The notes under the pieces were generated by a model. That model was not told where the DNA came from and did no database searches. It saw only the letters and a program-made list of their open reading frames with translations. From JACMNW01 sp031406155 (GTDB taxonomy: Bacteria > Pseudomonadota > Alphaproteobacteria > Rhodobacterales > Rhodobacteraceae): a stretch of 64,000 bases of DNA. The translations under genes were made by a program, and so were the position numbers. Shown here piece after piece: positions 1 through 8,616 of this stretch. The stretch is taken from positions 1 through 64,000 of the forward strand of contig JANOGW010000006.1 of the NCBI GenBank assembly GCA_031406155.1, read 5' to 3'. Each line of letters begins with the position of its first letter. Positions within the stretch are counted from its first letter, which is position 1.

Positions 1-235
1 ACTGCTACGACAACTTCACCGTCGAAAGCTTCTTCAAGTCGCTGAAGGCAGAACTGGTCTGGCGCCGCACCTGGCAAACCCGGCGCGAGGTCGAAGTCGC
101 GCTCTTCGGCTCCATCAATGGCTTCTACAACCCACGCCGAAAACACTCAGCAATCGGCTGGAAATCCCCCGTGGCCTTCGAACAGAAGGCCGCCTAACAT
201 GAACACCCGACCGGAACAAAACCGGTGCAGGTCCA
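1..235 (+). mobile_element. IS3-family insertion sequence, 3' end (truncated by window edge)
   Basis: This is the distal end of an IS3-family element. It holds the last 64 codons of the transposase and about 38 bp of terminal sequence. The presumed right inverted repeat ends near 235 with CCGGTGCAGGTCCA; its mate lies outside the window, so the exact boundary and target duplication cannot be checked. Confidence 0.6.
3..197 (+). CDS. IS3-family transposase OrfB, C-terminal part
   Basis: The reading frame is open from the window edge to a TAA at 195-197. It carries the end of the DDE integrase core: the residues around ESFFKSLKAELV hold the catalytic glutamate, and the C-terminal FYNPRRKHSAIG block is the usual IS3-family ending. 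The product would act on the ends of its own element. Only the C-terminus is visible, so intactness of the copy is unknown. The family call is firm. Confidence 0.8.
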   Translation, partial: CYDNFTVESFFKSLKAELVWRRTWQTRREVEVALFGSINGFYNPRRKHSAIGWKSPVAFEQKAA

Positions 236-514
236 ATCGGGTGCGGTCATGTGTCAGGCCTTTCGATGCGGCGCTATGGTTGCCGCCGGCCGACATGGAG
301 ATACGCGGAACAGGTGCAGATCAACTCGACGAGCTTTTCGCTCTTGGAGCCGAGGTGCTTCTCCTGATCCCCATCAGAACGATCGTTTGCCCTTGACGTT
401 CACGACCTCCTCACATGCCCACCCCGCCTGATCCCACAGTGTCCGAGCGCTTGCTCAAGCTGCTGCGAGATCGGGATCCTGATAATCCTCTTTCTAAGTC
501 AGCATATCCGAGAT
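236..514. other. Non-coding stretch between two IS remnants; a short ORF start is cut by IS21
   Basis: No recognisable gene was found. A short frame starts at ATG 415 (MPTPPDPTVSERLLKLL...) and runs straight into the IS21 end near 515, so it may be the beginning of a gene interrupted by insertion. This is inference only: the continuation was not found on the other side of the IS21 remnant. Confidence 0.3.
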
Positions 515-520
515 TGTTGA

Positions 521-564
521 TTTTCACCCAGAACTGAGCCGGTTTTTTCACCGAGAAGTGAGCC
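521..564. repeat. IS21-type terminal repeats (two tandem copies)
   Basis: Two near-identical 20-bp units lie in direct orientation: TTTTCACC at 521 and TTTTCACC at 545, each followed by AGAA-TGAGCC-type sequence ending at 540 and 564. Multiple short repeats at the termini are characteristic of IS21-family elements, and the block sits just beyond the stop codon of istB. It marks the right end of the IS21 remnant. Confidence 0.6.
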
Positions 565-586
565 ACCTCTGATTATGGATTTCGGG

Positions 587-1411
587 TCATGCTGTGGTCA
601 AGCTGTGTGTTGTCTCCTTCTTTTTCTTTGCGGCGGATGCGGCAGCGGAACTGGCCTTGAAGCGGAAGCTGTCGTTGCCGGTTTCCAGGATGTGGTATCG
701 GTGGGTGAGACGATCGAGCAAGGCTGTGGTCATCTTGGCATCACCGAAGACCGTGGCCCATTCGCTGAAGCTGAGGTTCGTGGTGATCACGACGCTGGTG
801 CGCTCGTAAAGTTTGCTCAACAGGTGGAACAGCAGCGCGCCACCCGAGGCGCTGAACGGCAGATAGCCAAGTTCATCAAGGATCACGAGGTCGAGTTTGG
901 TCAGACCCTCGGCGATTTGCCCGGCCTTGCCTCTAGCCTTCTCCTGTTCGAGAGTGTTGACCAGTTCGATGGTGGAGAAGAAGCGGACCTTCCTGCGGTG
1001 ATGCTCGATCGCCTGGATGCCGAGGGCGGTGGCGACATGGCTCTTGCCCGTGCCCGGGCCGCCGATCAAAACCACGTTCTGGGCGCCGTCCGTGAACTCA
1101 CAGCGGTGCAGGGTCCGGACCGTGGCCTGGTTGATCTCGCTGGCGGCGAAGTCGAAGCCCGAGAGGTCCTTGTAGGCCGGGAAGCGGGCCGACTTCATGT
1201 GATTGGCGATCGACCGGACCTCGCGCCCGGCCAATTCGGCCTTCAGCAGCTGTGACAGGATGGGAATGGCACCCCCAAAGGCCGGCGCACCTTGTTCGAT
1301 CAGGTCGGTGATAGCTTGCACCATACCTTGCATCGTCAGACTGCCCAACTTTTGGTGACCGGTTAAAACCAGGGCCGTTTCATTGGCCGGGCTTCTCTGA
1401 CTGCGGGTCAA
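587..1411 (-). CDS. istB: IS21-family helper ATPase IstB
   Basis: The product is an AAA+ ATPase of 274 codons that assists the IS21 transposase IstA in choosing and activating target DNA. Visible motifs are Walker A GGPGTGKSH around residue 118, Walker B LVILDELGYLPF and the sensor-like VVITTNLSF. The tail is Ala/Lys-rich. The partner istA, which normally lies directly upstream and overlaps istB, is absent: sequence beyond 1411 leads straight into an unrelated gene. The element is therefore a remnant unable to move by itself. The start could be internal (ATG near 1333), but residues upstream of that still align with the usual IstB N-terminus. Confidence 0.85.
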   Translation of the reverse strand: MTRSQRSPANETALVLTGHQKLGSLTMQGMVQAITDLIEQGAPAFGGAIPILSQLLKAELAGREVRSIANHMKSARFPAYKDLSGFDFAASEINQATVRTLHRCEFTDGAQNVVLIGGPGTGKSHVATALGIQAIEHHRRKVRFFSTIELVNTLEQEKARGKAGQIAEGLTKLDLVILDELGYLPFSASGGALLFHLLSKLYERTSVVITTNLSFSEWATVFGDAKMTTALLDRLTHRYHILETGNDSFRFKASSAAASAAKKKKETTHSLTTA

Positions 1412-1488
1412 CGTCGGGCTGCAAGCAAAACTTGACCCAAATGGGGCACTGTGCGTATACTGATCTTTTGATGTATCGGGGCGGCACG

Positions 1489-2295
1489 ATGCAGAATGTC
1501 TTTTTGTCTTTTTTGTTTGTATTTTTTGCGTCGGGGCAGCTTCTCGCTGCCACCATCAGTTTCGACACTGATATTCCGACATTTTCAAAGTACAACATCT
1601 ATGGCAACGTCGTCGGGGTGCGAAGAACTACCGATGCGGCTATTGCCGATCGGACCAACACCTTCGGCAGAAGAAGCGGCTCCGATGTTTTTGTCCTGAA
1701 TTCAGACCCCGCGCCGCCTACTGCCCTTCCAAAGCCGCCAGTAAATTTTCTTTCATTCGATTCTTTCAAACGGGGCGCAGGAGAAGTGAGCGTTGGCCTA
1801 GCGCAAGCGTCTTTTCGTGCATTAAACGGTGCCAAGATTTTCGTTTACAGATCAGGGGACTTTGGCATTCCGAAGAATGGCGCTCTCTGTGCGTTTCAGG
1901 CAAGCGCTTGCGTAGGCGATTTTGTTTTGGACTTCGCCCAACCAATTGTGGAGCTTATGTTTTCAGGCTTTTTTGCCAAGACCTCTGACTCTTCGATTGT
2001 TTCGCTATTTGATGGTGACGCACTGATTTACAGCAATCAGTTTTTTGGGAATTCGGACGAAACGATCTTGTTTGATTTTAGCACTCTGGGAAAAGTGACG
2101 AAAGTTTCGTTTACCGATGCCAGCAATGCGTCGACCAGGGGTATTGCCTACGGTAAATTCAGCTATCGCGTCTACAGCGAGCCTGAAACACCCGCGGCTG
2201 TCCCGATTCCGGCGACCGCTTTCCTGCTGATCACCAGTTTGCTACTTCTTTCTTTTTTCCCGATTGGCGCAAGGCGTGCGCTCCGGTTGTCTTGA
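1489..2295 (+). CDS. Exported protein with VPxPA-type C-terminal sorting signal
   Basis: About 268 residues. ATG 1489 is chosen because a clear signal peptide (MQNVFLSFLFVFFASGQLLA) begins there; the frame is open further upstream to 1432. The C-terminus reads AAVPIPATAFLLITSLLL, then a short stretch and an arginine cluster (ARRALR). This is the Val-Pro motif, membrane helix and basic tail of PEP-CTERM/VPxPA-type surface-sorting proteins found in Rhodobacteraceae. The middle has no domain I recognise and may form a beta-rich jelly-roll fold. It precedes the FecR-domain gene in the same direction, so it may be a cell-surface or exopolysaccharide-associated protein. Confidence 0.65.
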   Translation: MQNVFLSFLFVFFASGQLLAATISFDTDIPTFSKYNIYGNVVGVRRTTDAAIADRTNTFGRRSGSDVFVLNSDPAPPTALPKPPVNFLSFDSFKRGAGEVSVGLAQASFRALNGAKIFVYRSGDFGIPKNGALCAFQASACVGDFVLDFAQPIVELMFSGFFAKTSDSSIVSLFDGDALIYSNQFFGNSDETILFDFSTLGKVTKVSFTDASNASTRGIAYGKFSYRVYSEPETPAAVPIPATAFLLITSLLLLSFFPIGARRALRLS

Positions 2296-2346
2296 ATAGT
2301 GCGGCAGATTTGGTACCGCTGACCTGAAGCTCTGGGAAGTTTTGGA

Positions 2347-3114
2347 GTGTTCAACCGACTGATTGTATTGATGCTTTTGGCTTTGTTCCCGATGCCATCT
2401 GCAGTGCTGGGCCAGGCGACCGGTCAGGTGGTCGATGTAAGGCCATCGGCACAGATTATTTCCGGCGGATCAACCCGGACGATTGCCCGAGGCAACCCTG
2501 TGTCGAGCGGTGATACGATCCGGACGGGCGCTTCCGGTCAGGTTCAGATCCTGTTCCCGGACGAAACCAAGATCGTCATCGGCCCGAACTCTTCGATGAA
2601 AATCAATGAAACGCTGTTTCGTGCGAATGGCACCGCGCGGAAGTTTGCGACAACCGCACTGGGTGGATCCTTTCGGTTCATTTCAGGCAAGAGCCCGAAA
2701 AACGTGTACAAACTCGCGACGCCGGTGGCGACCATGGGCATCCGCGGCACCGCCTTTGACTACACCGTCAACAGAGGGCAGAGCGCCGATCTTCTGGTCT
2801 TTAACGGACTGGTTCGTTTCTGCGCGTCGGACCGGCGCTGCGCAAACGTACCCGGGGGCTGCCAAGCGGTTTCGGTGGAACGGACCGGTGACTTCTCACA
2901 GCCACAAAGCGCCGAAGAAAAGCAGGACCAGCTGACCCGCCGGTTTCCGCTGCTCGTTGGTCAGGTTGACTTGCAATTGCCATTTCGCGCTGCGACCGAT
3001 GGCTGTGGCTCCGCACGTCTGATCAGCCTTCCAAAAAAGGCCAAAGATCGGGAACGTGGCGAACGAAATTCCGCAGGCGATTCGGAAGGTGGTGGAGGAA
3101 ACCCGGCGGAATGA
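2347..3114 (+). CDS. FecR-domain periplasmic protein
   Basis: 255 residues starting at GTG 2347, with an N-terminal signal peptide (LIVLMLLALFPMPSAVLGQA). A FecR-like domain spans roughly residues 30-150: the markers are GDTIRTGASGQVQILFPDET and the later TPVATMGIRGTAFDYTV, typical of the stand-alone FecR domains found beside CHASE2 cyclases. Four cysteines cluster at about residues 158-173, and the tail is charged and glycine-rich. It is not the sigma-factor regulator type, since no transmembrane anti-sigma N-terminus is present. It lies about 100 bp upstream of the cyclase, suggesting that it senses or scaffolds for that sensor. Confidence 0.8.
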   Translation: MFNRLIVLMLLALFPMPSAVLGQATGQVVDVRPSAQIISGGSTRTIARGNPVSSGDTIRTGASGQVQILFPDETKIVIGPNSSMKINETLFRANGTARKFATTALGGSFRFISGKSPKNVYKLATPVATMGIRGTAFDYTVNRGQSADLLVFNGLVRFCASDRRCANVPGGCQAVSVERTGDFSQPQSAEEKQDQLTRRFPLLVGQVDLQLPFRAATDGCGSARLISLPKKAKDRERGERNSAGDSEGGGGNPAE

Positions 3115-3211
3115 TCATCAGCCGGTCACTGTCAAACCTTGGGGCGTTGCCGAACCCGGCTGCATGCCCGTCAGTCCGCACGAACGTCACCCTAAGGATC
3201 GGGCGCATTTG

Positions 3212-5371
3212 ATGGACAGGTTCGGTTTGGGCAAACGTACCGTGTTCATGACGGTGGCGATGCTGCTGCTGATGGCTCTGGTAAGTCTGCGCGCGTCTGA
3301 TCCCTGGCCAGTACAAAACCTGCGCCATGCCTATTTCAGCTATCTGCAAAGGTTGTCACCGCGCGAATATACTCCTCTACCGGTGATCATCGTCGATCTG
3401 GACGAAGCCTCGCTATCCCGTCTAGGACAGTGGCCCTGGCCTCGTGACCGGTTGGCAACTATGGTAGACCGCCTGTCAGAGCTTGGAACGGCCGTCATAG
3501 TCTTTGATATCCTGTTTCCTGAAGCGGACCGGCTGTCGCCGCACAACCTGATTAAGGATGCCGCGGTCCGAAGTGCACTTGGCGACGGGCCCTGGATCGA
3601 GCAACTCGATAAACTCGATAACGATGTAACCTTTGCTGCGGCGATCAGTCGATCGGCGGTTGTTCTGGCTGTCTCGGACGCGGGCGCTCGTGGGGCGGCA
3701 CCGTCCGCCAGCAAAGCGGGATTTGCCGTTGTCGGGCAAAACCCCGGTGAGGCGCTGTTTCCGCTGCGTTCGGCAACGGCGATTGTTCCGGTCATGGCCG
3801 ATGCTGCCTCGGGGGTCGGAGTGATCAATATCAATCCCTTGACGGAAAGCGACAGTTTGCGCGAAGTGCCATTGATCTGGCGTACGCAAGACGGATACAT
3901 GCCTGGCCTCGCGATTGAGGCGCTGCGGGTGGCCCTCGGCGAGTCGACGATCATCGTTATCGGTTCAAATAAGGGACCGGACCAGGTCGAACAGGTCCGC
4001 GTCGGGGGCTACACTATTCCCACCGAGACAAACGGGCTGTTTCCCATCTATTTTCGGCATGATGAGCCATCCCAGTACATTTCTGCCTACCGGGTGCTGG
4101 ACCCCGCACTCAGCCAGGATCTGGCACCGCGGCTGGACGGCAGTATCGTATTCATCGGCACCTCTGCCGCCGGATTGTCAGACACCCGGACAACCGCGTT
4201 GGGTGAACGGGTGCCTGGCGTTTCCATCCACGCGCAGGTGGTAGAGCAGGTGTTGCTGGAGACCTACCTGACGCGAACCGATACTATCGAGGGTGGGGAA
4301 ATCATCGTTCTGATCCTGCTTGGCCTGCTGGTGTCGCTGGTTCTTATGCTGACCGGGCCAATTCCGTCGGTTCTCATTGGCGGCCTTGCCGGGGTGGCAA
4401 CACTCGGCGCCAGTTGGTACGCCTTCAGTCGTTTCGGTATTCTGTTTGATGCGACCTATCCCATGGTCGGCGGTTTCATGGCTTTCTCGGCACTTGCGAT
4501 GTATCAGTTCGTCGTATCCGACCGGGAAAAACGCCTGATCCGAAAGTCCTTCGCGCGCTACGTGGCACCGTCGGTGCTGACGGAAATCAACCGCAGAGGC
4601 TACATCATCGACCTTGGCGGCAAGATGAGCGAGGTGACAGTTCTATTTTGCGATATACGCAACTTCACGCCGTTGGCTGCCAGCATGTCGGCGCAAGATC
4701 TGGTCTCCTTGCTGAACGAGTTGTTCAGCGATCTGTCGGACGAGATCCTTGCGCAGGCGGGCACTATCGACAAGTATATCGGCGACGAGATCATGGCGTT
4801 CTGGAACGCCCCCCTGATCACAGAGCGTCACCAGTTCCGCGCATGCATGGCCACGCTTGGCATGCGGCAGGCCATTTCCCGCTACAACGGCCGAAAGGCG
4901 GCAAACGGCAACGCTCCGTTGGCTGTCGGGATGGGGCTTGATTGCGGGCAGGCCTGCATCGGTAACATCGGGTCGCGCAGCCGTTTCAACTATACGGCAA
5001 TCGGTGAGACGGTGAACGTAGCGGCCCGGACCCAAGCCGCCTGCCGCCATGTCAACTATGACATACTGGTAACCGCGGATGTAACCAAATCAGCCCCGAC
5101 ACTGGCATTTCTACCCGCCGGACGGCTTACCTTGAAGGGGGTGTCCGAACGCATCGAGACATTCATTCTGGTTGGCGATGAAGCAGTTGCGCGGTCTGAG
5201 GTGTTCTTGCAGGTCAGATCAGCCTATGAAATCCTGCGTACAACGCTGTCCAACGATTTGCCCGACGCCACGGCACTTGCCGCAGAAGCAAACCGCTTCG
5301 CAGATCAGGTCGATCCACATTTGAACAATTTCATCACGCGGACATTGCAGCGGCCAGCTGACTTCCGTTGA
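3212..5371 (+). CDS. CHASE2-domain class III adenylate/guanylate cyclase
   Basis: 719 residues from ATG 3212. An in-frame ATG at 3056 would overlap the FecR gene; 3212 places a transmembrane helix (TVFMTVAMLLLMALVSL) at the very start, as usual. Order of parts: TM helix, periplasmic CHASE2 sensor (about residues 45-350, VIIVDLDEASLSRLGQWPW), three TM helices (about 370-450), then a class III catalytic domain (about 465-640). Metal-binding aspartates are visible at D481 (LFCDIRNFT) and D525 (YIGDEIMAFW), and YTAIGETVNVAAR is present, so the site looks active. It should make cAMP or possibly cGMP in response to an extracytoplasmic signal. FecR-CHASE2-cyclase neighbourhoods are a known architecture; ligand unknown. 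Confidence 0.88.
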   Translation: MDRFGLGKRTVFMTVAMLLLMALVSLRASDPWPVQNLRHAYFSYLQRLSPREYTPLPVIIVDLDEASLSRLGQWPWPRDRLATMVDRLSELGTAVIVFDILFPEADRLSPHNLIKDAAVRSALGDGPWIEQLDKLDNDVTFAAAISRSAVVLAVSDAGARGAAPSASKAGFAVVGQNPGEALFPLRSATAIVPVMADAASGVGVININPLTESDSLREVPLIWRTQDGYMPGLAIEALRVALGESTIIVIGSNKGPDQVEQVRVGGYTIPTETNGLFPIYFRHDEPSQYISAYRVLDPALSQDLAPRLDGSIVFIGTSAAGLSDTRTTALGERVPGVSIHAQVVEQVLLETYLTRTDTIEGGEIIVLILLGLLVSLVLMLTGPIPSVLIGGLAGVATLGASWYAFSRFGILFDATYPMVGGFMAFSALAMYQFVVSDREKRLIRKSFARYVAPSVLTEINRRGYIIDLGGKMSEVTVLFCDIRNFTPLAASMSAQDLVSLLNELFSDLSDEILAQAGTIDKYIGDEIMAFWNAPLITERHQFRACMATLGMRQAISRYNGRKAANGNAPLAVGMGLDCGQACIGNIGSRSRFNYTAIGETVNVAARTQAACRHVNYDILVTADVTKSAPTLAFLPAGRLTLKGVSERIETFILVGDEAVARSEVFLQVRSAYEILRTTLSNDLPDATALAAEANRFADQVDPHLNNFITRTLQRPADFR

Positions 5372-5561
5372 CCTGTCTCGCAAACAAACTGAGACCGGTT
5401 TGCATCCGTCTGACAGCACCGCCACTTGCCCTCACGAAAGCGTTCTCCCGGTCCCGCTGCGGCCCGATTGATGTGACCCTGATGTGATCCCAAGAAACTG
5501 GATCGTTTGAAGCTGGAGTTTTCCGGTTAATCTTCCGCATGGCCGGGAGGAGCAGAAGACG

Positions 5562-5828
5562 ATGAAAGCATCGAAGTTCTCAGACGCCCAAAAGGCGTTT
5601 ATTTTGAAGCAGGGCGCAGACGGCATGCCTGTTGCCGAGCTCTGTCGCAAGGCGGGGATAAGCCCAGCAACTTGCTTCAGCTGGAAGAAAAAATACGGGG
5701 TCATGCTGCCGACTGAAATGCGGCGCATGAAGCTCTTGGAGGACGAGAATACCAAGCTCAGAAAGCTCGTCGCCGACCTGTCGCTGAACAAGGAAATGCC
5801 GCAGGACGTGCTGCGCCGAAAGCTTTGA
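5562..5828 (+). CDS. IS3-family transposase OrfA
   Basis: 88 residues with a helix-turn-helix (GMPVAELCRKAGISPATCFSWKKKYG, quoted in part) followed by a leucine-zipper-like helix (MRRMKLLEDENTKLRKLVADL). This is the standard OrfA of IS407-group IS3 elements, which binds the inverted repeats and is fused to OrfB by ribosomal frameshifting. It ends by overlapping the start of the orfB frame by 4 bp. This half looks intact. Confidence 0.85.
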   Translation: MKASKFSDAQKAFILKQGADGMPVAELCRKAGISPATCFSWKKKYGVMLPTEMRRMKLLEDENTKLRKLVADLSLNKEMPQDVLRRKL

Positions 5829-6667
5829 GGCCTGCCGGGAAGCGCAAGCTTGTCGCCCGTGTCTGTCTGGACTGGAATGTGTCGATCCGGCGAGCCTGTG
5901 CCGTATTCATGGTCGATACCTCCACCTACCATTACAAGGCGCACCGCCCCGAGCAGGCCGGTATTGAGCAGAAGATCCGCGACATTTGCGAGACACGTAT
6001 GCGCGACGTCTACCGCCGCGTTCACGTTGTCCTGCGTCGCGATGGCTGGCTCATCAATCAAAAGAAAACCCGGAGGATTTACGGTGAGTTAGGAATGCAA
6101 TTGCGGAACAAGACGCCAAAGCGAAGGGTTAAAGCAAAGCTCAGAGAAGACCGCAAACCAGCCCTTTCCCCGAATGAGACCTGGGCGATGGACTTTGTCC
6201 ATGACCAACTCGCCACGGGGCGCAAGATCCGGGTGCTGACGGTCATCGACATCTTCTCCCGCTTCTCGCCGGTCATCAATCCACGCTTCAGCTACCGGGC
6301 TGAGAACGTCATCGAAACTCTCGAGCGGGTCTGCGCGGAGCAAGGTTACCCAAGGACAATACGGGTCGATCGGGGTTGAGAATTTATCTCACGCAACCTC
6401 TACCTCTGGGCCTATACGAAAGGGGTTACCCTGGACTTCTCACGACCAGGCAAACCGACCGACAACGCCTTTATCGAGGCATTTAATGGCCGCTTCCGCG
6501 AGGAGTGCCTTTACGCCCACTGGTTCATGACGCTTGCGGATGCGCAAGAAAAAATGGAGGCTTGGTTGAGATACTACAATACCGAACGACCGCATGGCGC
6601 CATAGGCTATAAGACGCCCTGTGAGCTGGTAAATCCGGGGCCCGCATTCCGCCCGAGTCCCGGCTGA
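5825..6667 (+). pseudogene. IS3-family transposase OrfB, interrupted by in-frame TGA
   Basis: The frame opens at TTG 5825 overlapping orfA and encodes the DDE integrase. The first Asp lies in WAMDFVHDQL, the second in RVDRG, and the catalytic Glu in NAFIEAFNGRF. A TGA at 6377-6379 stops the protein immediately after the second Asp. The same frame then continues with EFISRNLYLWAYTKGV to a natural stop at 6665-6667. The usual sequence here is VDxGxEFISR, so a single substitution (probably a Ser TCA to TGA) inactivated it. The lesion is a point nonsense mutation, so decay is probably recent. Confidence 0.85.
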
Positions 6668-6820
6668 AAACCCGAAAAATCCAGCTTCAGGTGGTCCAGA
6701 AAACGGTCTCACATCATAACCACCACAGGAGACACCCGTTCGCCGGTGCTCCAATTACGCCTGAGTGCCACGCCCTTTTCAAGACGTTTTCCTGTGACGC
6801 TGGCCACACCGGTTCGCCGC

Positions 6821-7561
6821 TTAATGCGCACCGACGATGTAGCTGACCACTTCATGCATCTGCGTGTCTTTGGTGACCAGGTCGGCGTCGATCCGTCCTT
6901 GGCGCAGCACGACGATGCGGTCCGTCACCTCGAACACGTCATTCAAACGGTGGCTGATCAGGATCACGGCAATGCCCTCGTCGCGCATCTGGCGGATCAG
7001 TTTCAGCACACTTTCCACCTCGCGCACCGCAAGGGCGGCGGTGGGTTCGTCCATGATCACCAGCTTGGGGTTGAAGGTCAGCGCGCGGGCGATCGCGATG
7101 GTCTGCTGCTGGCCGCCGGAAAACATGCCCACGGGCCGGTGGATCGACGGGATGCGCGCGCCAAGACGATCGATCATTTTCAGCGCCTCGCGGTCCATTC
7201 TGGCCCGGTCGACGTAGCCCGGCAGAAACCCGAAGGCGCGCTTCACCGGTTCGCGGCCCAGAAAGATGTTGGCGGCGACATCCTGCTGCTTGGCCAGAGC
7301 CAGATCCTGATAGATCATCTCGATGCCCATTTCGCGGCGCGCACCGGGGGCCGCATCATTGATCCGAACTTCGTTCAGGCTAATCTCACCCGCATCGACG
7401 CCGTAGATGCCGGTCACGGTTTTCATCAGGGTCGATTTGCCAGCACCATTGTCGCCTACAAGCCCCACCACCGAGCCCGCCCCGATGGCCAGATCGACGC
7501 CGTTCAGCACCTGCACTGCGCCAAATCCCTTGGTGACGCCCTTGATGGTAAGCAGGCTCAT
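6821..7561 (-). CDS. Sugar ABC transporter ATP-binding protein (FrcA/AlsA-like, single domain)
   Basis: 246 residues with one ABC domain: Walker A GDNGAGKST near residue 36, signature FSGGQQQ, Walker B LVIMDEP and the H-loop in LISHRLNDVF. It powers uptake of a monosaccharide with the permease and binding protein upstream. CUT2-class ATPases usually have two fused ABC domains; this single-domain form is like FrcA of the rhizobial fructose system and would work as a homodimer. Its start overlaps the permease stop by 4 bp (ATGA), so the genes are translationally coupled. Substrate is not fixed by sequence: ribose, allose and fructose systems are all similar. Confidence 0.85.
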   Translation of the reverse strand: MSLLTIKGVTKGFGAVQVLNGVDLAIGAGSVVGLVGDNGAGKSTLMKTVTGIYGVDAGEISLNEVRINDAAPGARREMGIEMIYQDLALAKQQDVAANIFLGREPVKRAFGFLPGYVDRARMDREALKMIDRLGARIPSIHRPVGMFSGGQQQTIAIARALTFNPKLVIMDEPTAALAVREVESVLKLIRQMRDEGIAVILISHRLNDVFEVTDRIVVLRQGRIDADLVTKDTQMHEVVSYIVGAH

Positions 7562-8559
7562 GCTTTCTTTTCCTTCGATGTCTGAAGCTGGTCGATATAA
7601 ACGGCAAGGATCAGCACGGCACCGATGGCGATCTGCTGGTAATAGGATTGCACCGCCAGCAGGTTTAGCCCGTTTTGCAACACCCCCATGATCATCGCGC
7701 CGATGATCGCGCCAAGGATCGAGCCTTTTCCGCCGAACAGGCTGGTGCCGCCGATGATGGCGGCGGTGATTGCAGTCAACTCATAGGTGTAGCCCGCAGT
7801 CGGGTCGCCCGCATTCACCCGCGCCATAAACACCAGACCCGCCAGACCGGCGCTAAGACCAGACAAAGTATAAAGAATTTGGCGCAACCGCTGCACCGGA
7901 ATGCCGGTCGCGCGCGCCGCGCTCTCATTGTCGCCGATGGCGAAGGTGTGGCGCCCGACCTTGCTGTAGGCTAGGATGTAATGCGCCGCCACCGCCGTCA
8001 GCGCCAGAATGATCACCGGCATCGGAATGCCCAAGGGGCGGCCCTGACCCAGAAACACCACCGGCGCGGGCAGGCCGTAGATCGCCCCGCCATTAGGCGC
8101 AATGATCAGCGCCAGACCGCGCGCAATGCCCAACATGCCCAGCGTCACGATAAAGGCCGGGATCCGCAGCCGCGTGATCATCAACCCATTGGCGTAGCCG
8201 ACCGCAGCCCCGGCCCCCAGCGCGCCGACAATCGCCATGATCCAAGGCAGATCAAGCGTGACGCACAGATAGGCCCCCGCAACACCGGAAAGCCCCAGCA
8301 CCGAACCGATCGACAGGTCAAGCCCGCCCGACGTCAGGATCAGCGTTGTTCCCACCGCCAGGATACCGATAGTCGATGTCGCCAGCAGGATATTGAGGAT
8401 GTTGCTGACGGATAGGAAATAAGGCGAGGCCAGCGCCATGGCGATGAACAACACCGCCAGCACGATCAGCGATTCCAACCGCACATGCAGCCGACTGTCG
8501 AAGAAATCCTGTGTGCGCCGCCAAGCCGAGATGCGCGCGAGTTGCGAGTTGGTCTGCAT
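7558..8559 (-). CDS. Sugar ABC transporter permease (RbsC/AlsC/FrcC-like)
   Basis: 333 residues of a CUT2-class inner-membrane permease with about eight to ten hydrophobic helices. Family markers are TSGGLDLSIGSVLGLSGV near residue 75, NGLMITRLRIPAFIVTLGML, and ATGIPVQRLRQILYTLSG; the last is the conserved cytoplasmic EAA-like loop contacting the ATPase. ATG 8559 is preceded by AAGGACG. It lies 57 bp after the binding-protein gene and overlaps the ATPase gene by 4 bp. A homodimer would form the channel, as only one permease gene is present here. Confidence 0.87.
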   Translation of the reverse strand: MQTNSQLARISAWRRTQDFFDSRLHVRLESLIVLAVLFIAMALASPYFLSVSNILNILLATSTIGILAVGTTLILTSGGLDLSIGSVLGLSGVAGAYLCVTLDLPWIMAIVGALGAGAAVGYANGLMITRLRIPAFIVTLGMLGIARGLALIIAPNGGAIYGLPAPVVFLGQGRPLGIPMPVIILALTAVAAHYILAYSKVGRHTFAIGDNESAARATGIPVQRLRQILYTLSGLSAGLAGLVFMARVNAGDPTAGYTYELTAITAAIIGGTSLFGGKGSILGAIIGAMIMGVLQNGLNLLAVQSYYQQIAIGAVLILAVYIDQLQTSKEKKA

Positions 8560-8616
8560 GGGGCGTCCTTGATTGCCGATACGCGACGGTCAAAGCCGCC
8601 GCGTACCGGGATTTGA

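Larger units (their letters stand above)
5483..6713 (+). mobile_element. IS3-family element (IS407-group-like), defective
   Basis: The element has two overlapping reading frames bounded by related imperfect inverted ends. The left end (TGTGATCCC..., then TGAAGCTGGA-TTTTCCGG near 5509-5526) matches the complement of the right end (CCGAAAAATCCAGCTTCA near 6673-6690, finishing TCTCACA at 6713). Exact ends are uncertain by a few bases and no convincing target duplication was seen. A stop codon inside orfB makes this copy inactive. Confidence 0.7.
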
